Part shown: in pieces, positions 22,366 through 33,165 of the stretch
Position numbering within the stretch: position 1 is the first letter of the stretch
Layout: each line of letters starts with the position of its first letter
NCBI GenBank assembly: GCA_038503035.1
Contig: JAVSML010019181.1
Coordinates: 1-64,000, forward strand
DNA: 64,000 bases
DNA from: Crocodylus rhombifer
Taxonomy: Eukaryota; Chordata; Crocodylia; Crocodylidae
Direction of reading: 5' to 3'
Made by a program: the position numbers and the translations under genes
Notes under the pieces: model-generated
Database searches by the model: none
What the model was told of the DNA's origin: nothing
Seen by the model: only the letters and a program-made list of their open reading frames with translations

Positions 22366-25300
22366 TCACTCTAATAATGATGATAGCGCTATCAAATTTT
22401 GCCCACTTACTATCTAGTGATGGCACTGAGGCTTTCTTTTTTATCACTGACAATTTTCAGGCTGTTCTCTTATTCCAAGTGCAAGGCATAGCATGACAAG
22501 CTAAGAATCCTTCTGTAAGGCTAGCAGTGCTTATTTATGTTCTTCCCCATTTCAGCAATAATAAAAAGGCAGAAAAAGTGACATGCTTACTTGCATGTGA
22601 CTCTAAAAAGCCCACTTTTGCACTGGCAGTTAAATAAATATTCTCAATAACAGAGTCCATTTACTTACACCACATGAAACAAAAATGAACAAACACTTGC
22701 ACAGGACAGTAAGAGAAGATTGAGGGTAGGAGAGCCTGAACAGTGCAGAATAATGTATTTGCTGCCCTCTTGTGGACATAAGGGCAAATCTATCACTAAC
22801 ATTTCCAAAATTAAATAAATAACTTAAAAGATGCTGGTATCTAACACTGCCCAGATGTCATATCAGTTTCAAAGTTGATCCACAAAGCTCTCCAGATTTT
22901 TCTGAAGGTAATTTTGAAAGCATGCTAATTGTTATTGGACCAAATGTTTGTGAAAATGGGGCATATTACCTTTTAATTAGCTGGTAGACTCGGATGCGGA
23001 CTTTTCATATATATTCCTCTTACTGGGTGCTAATGGTTGTGCCTACAACACTGTAAGTATATGATAGAAAATCTGCTTTGGAAAACCTTTTTTGAAAACG
23101 ATGATAATGGAAGGCAGGGTTAGTAAAATTGTTTGACAATATTTTCTTATGGAAATATACCACTGGATGCCACTGTTGCTTCATGGAATATTATAGTAAA
23201 ATAAAGTTAGCTCCACTTTTTGTTTTGTATAAATTCTTCTCTCCTTATATCTCCACTGTCTTAGTTCTTTATACTTTAATCTTTTTTTTTTTTTTTTTTC
23301 ATATCAAAGGAAGGAAAAATCATGCCCTTATTCTCTCCAGCAATAAGTTGATCCATTTGCCATATCTGGAAGGGACAGCTTGTTGCAAGAAAGGAAAGGG
23401 GAGAATGACATGCTGCTGCTGCTATCTTTCTTTCTTTTCTTTCTTTCTTTCTTTTTGTAAGGTAAAATCTTCTTGAAAAGAAAAGGAGTCAGATGCAAGA
23501 AAAATTGGCTGCTCTTTTAACTAACTTGTTTCTCTTTGACTTGTACTTCTGTGTTAATCATACCTGGATCTGCACCTTTTAACATTTTGAGGATGCCGTG
23601 GAGGTTGGCAGGAGGTCACTTTCTCAAGCGTCTGTTCATTTACCACCTCAAGTGCAAAATATTTTGTGCTCAAAAGAACATTTTTTTGCTTAGCACAAAC
23701 AAGACTCCATTCTCCTGGGGGAGGGTTGTTAGGTCAACAGGTATTTTTTTTGCTGGCACTAGTGTATTTTCACACGCTCATTTGCAATCACCTGTTCAGC
23801 AGTGCTCAGACTTGCTGGGGGAGAGGTTGCGTGGGTATCTTGGGAGAAGGCTTTTGAGAAAAATTCCCAGAAATGCAGTAAGTGCAAAAATCTGCTCACT
23901 TCATTCTCTTAATTTTTACTTAGTTCCCTTTTGCTTTGCTTTCTCACCATACAGCTCATCTTACATGCTGGGAGAAAGGAGTTGTATAGTGGGAGGGGGT
24001 AAGAGACTTGGGAGGCTTCTTATTAGGCCCTTAGGCCTAATAATCTGCTTAGATTGTTTTAAGATTCTCAGCACAGGACTGTCTCCACCTACGGCTCGCA
24101 GTACCTCGGAGTATGGTTCTTACTATGGGTTCGAGTCCGTGAGCTGCCAATAATTCTACCGGTGATGGGAGAAATGGAGGCAAAACAGGGAAAAGGATAT
24201 GGTGCAAAGGAGAATTGAAGGGATGGGAAACAATAACCACAGAGGCCTCAGAGCGAGTTTATTTTCTGAGAGCTGGAAGAGAGCACTCACAGCAGGGCTT
24301 CAGCCTAAAGGTTTTGGCAGTGCCATGGAAACAGTGGCAGGAGCAACACTTCCCTCAGGCTCCAAAGTCTTCATGGTTTTATTGGGGATTTAGTAGCAGC
24401 AGCTTGTGCATGACCTACTTCAGGCTGTGGGAGGGAACGGGTTAAAATGCAGGGCTATTCTGTCTCCCCGCAACTAGCTACTGAGGCAAACGAAGGGAGA
24501 AGAGACGGGGATAGCAAATTTGATAGCTTCACTGCCAAAGACGGACTAGCAGCTGCGGCAGTCCCCTGCTCTGAATGTAGAGCAGCCAGAGCCACAGTTA
24601 ATTAAGCTACTGATCCTAGATGGCTTTAGTGTCACTCCTGGGACCTGGGCTGAAGCTTCATCTGAGCTAGGCACTGTGCTCTAACAACATGTCTAGTTAT
24701 TAGAACTGCCTCTAACGAGGTGCCGCGTGAGCCACCACTAAGGGCTAATGCCACTAGCACTGATGCTGCATAACCTTGTGGCAGTGACCCAGATAGCATT
24801 GTGACTGACACAGTAAGTTACAGTGTCAGTGGAAATCACTGTCCTGTCCGTGCCATCAAGAAGTTCCAGCTGTGCTGCGGTACCTGCCCTTAGGCCCCGT
24901 CTGCGCTGGGAATCTGACCTGCTCCTGACAGGGGATGGGATTTATTGGGTTTTAACCAGTACTTTGAAGTTTATGAGCTATTTCCAATGACCCCAGAAAA
25001 TGTGTGCTGGTAATTAGTACATAAAACTGCAGTAATTGAGCTTGCCTACTTGGAGCCTTCTCTGAGAGGGTACATGGGCCTCGCCACCACCCAGCTTCTA
25101 GGGATTTGCCGCCTGCATCCAGTGATGGAGCTCCTTACCTGGCAGCCTTTTGAGAGAGCACAAAACCGTGACATGCCTGGCATGTCTCCTCATTTACTGT
25201 CCATTGAGCACATTGCTTTCAATAATTTAATACAACTTCTAAATGTGCATGGCCCTGACTAGTAACCCACCCCCAAAGAGAAAAATCTACCTGTGAAGGG

Positions 25301-25889
25301 GCTTGTTTTTGTTCATCATTAAACTCCAGTGCTCCCAAACTAGGATTTGACCCCGTTCTCTTCTTTAGTGCTTTTACCCTTTGTCACCTTCCTGCTCCTC
25401 TTTCTGGGAACAGCAGAAGCACACAGCCCTCATAATCCACTCTCCTTGGCCTGTGGAAAGGTGAAGATTTAAATTTATACTCAATGGTTCTCTGCTCTAT
25501 AAGAGGCATTTCTATTTGCTTCCCTGTCTCTTCATTATAATTATAGACGTTGTTATAGGTTTCTTACTATAGGTTGGGCAGAAGCTTTTGTAGGTGACAG
25601 CCTACCTCATCCGGTGCTATTATAGATTAGTTTGCCCTCACAGCACAACACCAACATGCGAGGAATTCTCTTTGTATTTTGCCTGCAGCAGGATGACTGT
25701 GGATTGGGTGGAACTGGGTGTAGTTTGGCACCAGAACTACATTTTGTGCAAAATGGCAGTTCAGTACAGAAGTATAATGAAATGGAAACATCATGGCAAC
25801 CTGCTCAAAAGTACAGGAAAAGTAAATGTAATATCAGATGTGGGAGCTGGGAATTCCTGTTTCTGACTCATGCACCCTTTTAGCTTCTG
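22366..25889. other. Non-coding with simple repeats; exon-like patch at 24068-24152
   Basis: It holds a T-run at 23282-23299, a TTTC microsatellite near 23423-23455, and a perfect hairpin at 24020-24043 (arms TTATTAGGCC / GGCCTAATAA). A 205-codon frame (23536-24153) crosses the area but shows no domain. Its last 26 codons lie in a CpG-rich patch after a possible acceptor (ATTCTCAG), treated as a finding. Confidence 0.45.
23423..23455. repeat. TTTC microsatellite
   Basis: Imperfect TTTC tandem units just after a CTGCTGCTGCT triplet stretch. Confidence 0.75.
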
Positions 25890-25965
25890 GGCAAGCCTTA
25901 AATGGCCTGCCTCAACATGCTCGTCTGTACAATGGGAACAGCATCATTCTGCCAGGCAAAAATAA
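25890..25965 (+). repeat. MIR-like fragment
   Basis: GGGCAAGCCTTAAATGGCCT, GCCTCAACATGCTCGTCTGT and ACAATGGGAACAGCATCA follow the MIR central block order (GGGCAAGT, CTCAGT, CATCTGTAAAATGGGGATAA). The copy is short and decayed. Confidence 0.5.
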
Positions 25966-27659
25966 TTGTGAAGCTTGATTCTGCACATCAAAGGGGCTGA
26001 GTTTTTGCAAATATTCTACTACAAAAGAAAAAATGGTTTTCTTGTATTATGGTACTAGGCCAGTGTCAGTGAAAGTAGTACTACAGCAGCATCTCTGTAG
26101 GGCAGCTCTGTGCCTTGGACGGTGGCAGTACAAAGTGCAGTGCAGCCAGTTGCCACCTTCACTGGGAGCTCTTTTTGTATCCCCCAAGGTGATGCCTGAG
26201 GCTGCCCTACCTCAATTCTGCTGTTTCCGCTGTGGGGCCAACAAGCTACTTCTGCCTACTGCAAAGGTAAAGCTGGGGAAGGGTGCATTTAACTAAGCAT
26301 TTCATTGACACACTGAAGGTCTTGTGTGAATTATGTGTGCATACACAGCAGCTGTTCACACTTTTATGCTGAGACTACTCTGAATCCCTGCTGTGCCCTG
26401 CACAGCAGAGTACCAGGTCCAGTTCCTTATCTTGCCTAAATGTTTGGAAGATGAGTATTCATATTGGTTTGAAAATGTCTCCTCTTCTATTGGCTTGGGG
26501 CCTTACAGGCGTATCGCAAACCCAACTATCAGTGATAGATTTTATCTTGAGTTGAAGCAGCAGAGAGAGAGCAGATGTGTTTCTAGACCTGAGGTGGTGA
26601 GTCCTCCATGCCACAAGAACAAAACTATCAGGGGTGGGTTTGAATGTGTGTTTATATCCATCTCCACTTTCAAAGCAGAATTCAATCGTTTTTACCCCGT
26701 GCAAGTCTTTCTTCACTTAGCTGCTTGCAAGCAACAGCTCATTCTCTTCTCTTCTCTTTTTTATTTGTGACCTTCACAATTTAATGTCAGTATAAATCTT
26801 AAAGGTGACATCCTCACATTGTAGCTTTTCCTCACTCTGCAGTCTGTCTTTTCATCCTCTTGCAGTATATTAATAATGTGAGTATAATTGCTCATAGCCT
26901 CTTTTCTTCTCTGGGGGCGGTCTCTGTAAACTCACCCAGTCTCTAATAGGGATGACACATCCTTTGGCTCCAGGCATATGGAGAATACATTCAGTACAAA
27001 ACTGATTGTGGCTCAAAAGGCTGTTCATGACTCTTCCCTTCAATTATCACTGAAAGTCTGTAATGCTCCTGCATAAGTTTCCCCTCCAAATATTCAGAAA
27101 ATGTTTTCAACAGGTCCAAGACTATAGGCAAGGTCTTCCCAAGGTCACTCATTCTGTTTCTTCAAGATACCAGTTTGGGGGATTAGTGTGGCTGGAAACG
27201 TCATTACATGTACTATATACAAAGATGCTTGTCATACCTAGGTGATTTAGGAGCACAAATCCCAATGAAGAGGAGGCCAAGGCTCTGAATGAGAAATGGT
27301 TTAGTGTTGGTGTGTTATACCATACCGATATTCTCTCCAGACTTTGGTTTAATCTAGTATTGTTTTTTTCCACTTGAACCTAGATTATCATGGACTTCAA
27401 TAAGGCAGTATTTGTACCTAAAAGGCTGCTTTTCATCAGTAGAAGACACCACTCCTGCTTTCTGTCCTGTGTCAGAGCTAGAGCTGCTGCTGTGGTGCAG
27501 GGCATGAGGCAACTCTCTATGTTTGGCATGCAGGGTCTTCCTGGTCTTGGTCTTCCTGCAGATGGCCACATCTACCAGGGCCCCTGAGAACCTCAGATTC
27601 TGCAGTATTATGAGAACGGGCTGTTCTCTCTGGCCACAACACCAGCATCCATTGGCAGG

Positions 27660-27713
27660 TCAGGTAGAGTGGTCCATGGGCTGGATCTGACCCACGACCC
27701 GTATGTTGGACAT
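27660..27713. mobile_element. Possible hAT right-end fragment
   Basis: GGTCCATGGGCTGGATCTG with a terminal TTGGACATCCCTG resembles the subterminal and terminal sequence of hAT MITEs whose ends read CAGGGGTGTCCAA. There is no left end and no target duplication. Confidence 0.35.
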
Positions 27714-29390
27714 CCCTGCTTTAAAGGATACACAGATTCAAGTAACCAAAGGGTTACGTTTTTAATTCAGTTTTATCTTCTGTGAAAACAATGGGAATGG
27801 GGAAGAAAATAAGAGGGCAGGAGTTATGTGCAGTGATTTTAGATGCAGGGAATCGCAGATGGGCTGGGGAACTTCACTAGAAATCTTTTTTTTGCTGGAA
27901 ATGCAGACTTGTCAACATCGAAGAGATTTGCAAAACTACATAGACTTTCCCAAAATTACTTTTGGAGGTAAAATTTTCAAAAGTTCAGACAACTCGGCAA
28001 TAGCTAGTCAGAGTTGAAATATTTCAGTTGATTGGAAAGATTTTTGAATTTTTGGCTGAATTTTCCAAAGAAAAGCAAAACCAGATTTGGGAATCTCCAA
28101 ACCCTTCACCAGGTAGGAGTTCCCTCCTCTGCCCAGCTCCAACATGTCCACATTGCAATGAGAGTTGGGACTGCAGCAAACACAGGCATACTCTTGCTAG
28201 CTTTAATCTAGCCATTACAGGTAACTGTGGCAGTGAATATGCACCAACATAGCCTTCGGTGTGGCCTAGCAACCTGTGTGCTGCCAGTGTCCTCGGCAAG
28301 CTTGTACAGCGCATGCTGGAGTCATGCTGTTGTGAGGTCAGCGCAAGCTGGGAAGAGAATGCCCACCTGTGCTGCAATCACACCTCTGACTGAAGTGCAG
28401 ACAGCCCTGCACACAACAGCAGGAATTAGCTCTGTGTGTCAGTCTAATTCTCTTGAATACTTCATCAGTCAACCCTCTTTCTCAGGAGTGTGTAAAGCAC
28501 TATATGGGACCAATGCATTATTTTTAGAAGTCTCCTAAACTGAGTGACAGCTGCATTACTATATTTTTGTTATAAAGTACATAAAGATTCAAGAAAAGAA
28601 AGTATATAAAGGGGCCTAAGTATTTTCATTGCCGTATCAGACTACTGACGAGAGTAGGCAAGTATGTCCTTTGAATTGGTAAAGAGCAGTTGTATTAATT
28701 ATACTGCATGCTATACTATGGATGAACACCATTAAATAGTCAGGCTTCAAATCTTAAAACACTTTCTGTTCTTACTACCCTCATTATTAACATCCATATT
28801 CTGCACTAACGCTGCTGGCAAGAGGTGAAAGGCATCCAGGGTGAAAAGAAATTAGTTTCATTATGCAGTAATTATAGGAAAAATGGTGTTCTGTGGCTTT
28901 AGCCATCCTCTCAAGTTATTCTAGTGCTGCTGGTTAAGAAGATCCTGATCTATGGTACTCAGCTAATGATCAACAGTTTTAGAAATGACATTTTCTGGCA
29001 GCAATGTCTTTGCATTACTGGGGCACTGTTTGGCTTTGGCTTTTAGGCAGCTGCTGGATTTTTTCAAGAGGGCTGGGAAGTTTATGAAGGGTGGGGTATT
29101 TTGTTGATTTTAATTTTTGATGTTGCTGTCCCAGGAAATTAAAAATAATGTTTCTGATTTCAAAAGGGAATGGCCGTATCTTCCAAAGTAGATATTTAAA
29201 CTTAATATCAGTCTAAGACCAAGTGGAAACAAATGGGAAACAAACCTTGAATGTGAGAAGAAAAGAGGGTTGTACTTCTAGACATTTCTCTTGGAGGAGG
29301 GTCTTCCCTCTTGGGGCTTGCTAGTAAGAATTATGAGTATTTAGCTCTTTTTAAGTTTCAAATAGCAAATTACATTTCTGGAACTGGATT

Positions 29391-29440
29391 TAGTGTAGTG
29401 TAGTGTAGTGTATTGGACCAAGAGGATGTATGGTCCAATA
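29391..29440. repeat. (TAGTG)4 followed by a perfect 10-bp hairpin
   Basis: Four TAGTG units (29391-29410) directly abut TATTGGACCA (29411-29420). Its exact inverse TGGTCCAATA follows at 29431-29440 after a 10-base loop. Confidence 0.8.
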
Positions 29441-29464
29441 ATGCTATACCTTAGTATGAGAATC

Positions 29465-29730
29465 CAGGGGTGTTTATACATATGCTCTGGGAGCAGGGGG
29501 TGCTCCAAGAGCTGCTTTAATTAAAGTGCCAGAGTATCTCCTATCAGCATCCTTGTCGAAGGATGAGCTTTAGTTGAAGTGCTTCGCCTCCACTTTTGAG
29601 CATGGGGACACTGATACATGAGATACTGGAACCTGCTGGAGCGCAGTAATTGCCACACTCCAGCAGATTCAATTAATCTGTAATTACAGTGTGCCAGAGC
29701 AGCCTTGTTGCTCATGTATAGGCACCCTAG
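29465..29730. mobile_element. MITE with inverted ends of about 20 bp
   Basis: The left end CAGGGGTGTTTATACATATG (29465) and the inverted right end CTAGGGTGCCTATACATGAG (from 29730) align well. The interior includes a second inverted pair, CTGCTGGAG / CTCCAGCAG (about 29634-29665). No convincing target duplication is seen, so the exact termini are uncertain. Non-coding. Confidence 0.5.
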
Positions 29731-31366
29731 CATTTCTGTGAGGGTCTTAATAACAGGTTTTTTTTAGTGAAAATCTGGGATTATGCATAGCGGTTCCCAA
29801 GACATAAGAAACTTCCACGGAGGTCATTGTCTCATTTTAGAAAGGATTAAGGATGTTTCAAATGAGAATGAGCAATACCTTAGACAAAGCACTTGGAGGT
29901 ACTGCTGGGGACAAACCTGCATTGACAGTATTTATGTTGGGCCTGACATTTCAAAAGGGCAGCAACCTAAGGCCACATGCAAGTGTATACATTCATCGCA
30001 TGAGAAATAGCTGTATTTGCATGCATACAGTAGGTGTTTGTGTGCACAGATGACCAGTAGGATGACCAGAAGTGATCTTTTAAGTGTCTTGGTGACTCTT
30101 TGTATATGAAAAATGCTCCATTTACACACACAACTATAGTTAACTGTGCATATAAGTAGTGCTCATACACTACAGCATTGTTTTTAAAAGCATTCTTTTT
30201 GTGGGATGGGGGAAGGGAAGGGGGCAAGGCCCATTGGCTTTCCTCAGAGGAAGAAGAGCTATTTGGGGATGGAGTACAGGGCTACCAAAATGGGTGTTTG
30301 TCTCTTGTCCTCTGAAGTATGTGCATATATATTTTTACAGCTTCTAGTCTAAAGCACATATTATTTTCTGAAGCTAACACTCCTCTTTTGTAATCATTAC
30401 TGCATGGGGGATTTGGGGTTTGTGTTCCCTCAGGTTTTTAGTACATATTCAGTTCTCCCTTCACCCATCATTTTATATAATTCTGTCTCAAAGATGCACC
30501 TCCTGTAATAGGGGAATATGATTTGACAGGGGGCTGAAGTTGGTTTTGCTCCTTTTGATGCCTCCGCTGAGAGAAGCAGATATTGAGTTACAGGCCATCT
30601 TGGTCATACAACTAGTGCAGACTTTTTTACCTTAGTTATTCAGGTTTTAAAATCCAGGTGCATTTGCTCTCGCCTATCTTTTAAGCAGTTAAATAGCACA
30701 TGAACAAGTAACTCTTTCCGTTTGTTGTTCTTAGTATTGTGCTACCAGGTGAGGGCAGCATCCTCTAAGGTCTTTCACGTTTATTGAAAGAGCAGACAGT
30801 AAAAGTCCTGTCATTTCTTTTGCATAATAGGCCTATTAAATACCTGTAGCATGTAGTGTCATAATTTAAATGCTTTTGGTTAAGCAATTTAATTAGATTT
30901 TAGAATCTTATTTCCTGCTAACATTATACTCTGTCTTCCTCAAAATAGGAACATTGGATTTTAAAGACATTAAATCTACAGCAAGATATTTTACATGAAT
31001 AGTTTATATCCTCTGTTACCAACTAATCCAGACAGCAGAATGGCCTTATTCTTTCAGGCTGGAGTCAGGCATTAGGACATAATAGAAATGATTCTAGAAG
31101 AAGTTATATCAGATTTACTGTAGTGCATAAGCCCATTGCTCTCTCTAGTCTGGAATCTAGCCTCTAGCAATAACCAGTGTCTAATAATTCAGGGGAGAGG
31201 AAATAGGAAAACTCCTCATAGTACACCTAGGCATTTTTGGTATGATTTCTGGAAGAGACAGCTAATCCTCTCATAGTTTTGTGTCTTGAAATATGAGCTT
31301 TGCTTTCCCTTTTTATTATCTTAGCCAGGCTTGCTGCATTATTAACAATCAGAAAATTATTCAGCC

Positions 31367-31397
<31 letters not shown>

Positions 31398-32200
31398 GAA
31401 GAGTGGCAGTGAATTCTGTAGCTGACCAAACACTGTACATGGTACTGCTTCCTTTTTGGATAATCATTTTGCCTTTCATCTTGGGATCTCTTGTTCTTGT
31501 AACACAGGATAAGACAGGGGCTGATCGCTTTCTTTTTTCTTTTCTTTTTTTTTTTTTAAATGCACCCTCTGTAATCCTGCCTGATATGGCTGCTGCAGGT
31601 GCCTTTGGTTAAAGTCAGGCTTGCTTTGGACTCTAAGTCAAAAATATGAATGCCCGGAGCCAAACAGAGTGACTTTCCACATGGTGGCTTAGGGGAGCAC
31701 TGTGAATTTCAGTTGGACCACAGCTGGGAGCTTACTGCCTAGTTTGGGGGAAAAGATATCTCTGTCTTATATGTCCTCTTTCCAGGCTGGAATGTGCTAC
31801 TCTTCCCAGCCTGATCATTCATTTAAGCTTAGTATGAAAAGATAACTAGCAGACAACACTAGTGGTTAAGTGCTAAACTGCCTAAGAATAGGAGAATTCT
31901 TTAGATTACATTTTAGCTCGGACCCTGTCTCTGAATGACTGCAAGTCTGTTGTTTGAGAACTCAAGCATTCAATCCTATATGTCTTTGGGTCTGCAAACC
32001 ACCTGGTCTGTACTTGTAACCCTGGGTCTCTCAGTCATGCTCCCAGTTTAACACCTTCTGAGGTGGGAGGATCCCATAGCCCAGCTGTTTTAGACCATGA
32101 AATCCATGCCATATCTTGTTCTTTTGTTACTTCTCTTCTAAGACTAGGATCAGGGGAGTATTAGTAGACCAAAAATATTAGCCTCCACAGTCATCTTAGA
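29731..32200. other. Non-coding; poly(A) at 31373-31397
   Basis: No gene recognised. A run of about 25 A (31373-31397) and a T-rich run near 31540-31558 are present. No retroelement body is recognisable upstream of the A-run. Confidence 0.55.
31373..31397. repeat. Poly(A) tract
   Basis: About 25 consecutive A. It may be the relic tail of an unrecognised retroelement or a simple repeat. Confidence 0.75.
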
Positions 32201-32226
32201 TTTTGAATGGTAAAAGACTCCAACAT

Positions 32227-33165
32227 AATGGAGTCAGAAGCGGACTGGCCAAGTTCGCCGATGACACCAAACTTTGGGGCAAAGCATCCACGCCAGAAGA
32301 CAGGCGGGTGATCCAGGCTGACCTGGACAAGCTCAGCAAATGGGCAGATGAGAACCTCATGGTGTTTAACACTGAAAAATGCAAGGTTCTCCACCTTGGG
32401 AGGAAAAACCTGCAGCACCCTTATAGGCTCGGCAGTGCTACGTTGGTTAGCACTACAGAAGAAAGAGACTTGGGGGTCATCATTGACCACAAGATGAACA
32501 TGAGCCTCCAATGCGATGCTGCGGCTTGTAAAGCCACCAAAACGCTGGCTTGCATCCATAGATGCTTCTCGAGCAAATCCCGGGACGTCATTCTCCCCTT
32601 GTACTCGGCCTTGGTGAGGCCGCAGCTGGAGTATTGCGTCCAGTTTTGGGCTCCACAATTCAAAAAGGATGTGGAGAAGCTTGAGAGAGTCCAGGGGAGA
32701 GCCACGCGCATGATCAGAGGTCAGGAAAACAGATCTTACGATGACAGGCTGAGAGCCATGGGACTCTTTAGCCTGGAAAAGCGTAGGCTCAGGGGTGATC
32801 TGATGGCCACCTGTAAGTTTATCAGGGGTGACCACCAGGATCTGGGGGAACATCTGTTCACCAGAGCGCCCCAAGGGATGACGAGGTCGAACGGTCACAA
32901 ACTCCTGCAAGACTGTTTCAGGCTGGACATAAGGAAGAATTTCTTTACTGTCCGAGCCCCCAAGGTCTGGAACAGTCTGCCAGCGGAGGTGGTTCAAGCA
33001 CCTACATTGACCACCTTCAAGAGTAAATTGGATGCTTATCTTGCTGGGATCCTATGACCCCAGCTGACTTCCTGCCCTTTGGGCAGGGGTCTGGATTCGA
33101 TGATCTCCTGAGGTCCCTTCCAGCCCTGATGTCTATGAAATCTATGAAATCTGTGAAATAATCAT
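32227..33165 (+). mobile_element. CR1 LINE, 5'-truncated copy with open ORF2 end
   Basis: An uninterrupted frame (about 32227-33057) encodes the end of CR1 ORF2: the catalytic FADDTKLWG block, LSKWADENLMVFNTEKCKVL, DLGVIIDHKMNMSLQC, YSALVRPQLEYCVQFWAPQF, ERVQGRATRMI, FSLEKRRLRGDL, NGHKLLQDCFRLDIRKNFFT and VWNSLPAEVV. Next come a short 3' UTR with the CR1 landmark GGATTCGATGATCTCCTGAG and a tail of near-8-base repeats (TCTATGAAA) ending near 33160. The lack of stops suggests a comparatively young insertion, although it is 5'-truncated and cannot be autonomous. CR1 normally inserts without a clear target duplication, and none is seen. Confidence 0.93.

Larger units (their letters stand above)
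25966..29464. other. Non-coding, mostly unrecognised
   Basis: No gene recognised. Near 27660-27713 there is a sequence ending TGTTGGACATCCCTG, resembling the right terminus of a hAT element (inverse CAGGGATGTCCAACA), but no left end was found. Several open frames of 60-125 codons lack domains. Confidence 0.45.

Noticed and set aside
24126..24137. B-box-like GGTTCGAGTCC suggesting a tRNA gene or tRNA-derived SINE
   Set aside because: The flanking bases cannot form a T-stem, and no A-box or cloverleaf is visible upstream.
32191..32997. 268-codon minus-strand open frame
   Set aside because: It is the antisense shadow of the CR1 reverse transcriptase frame.
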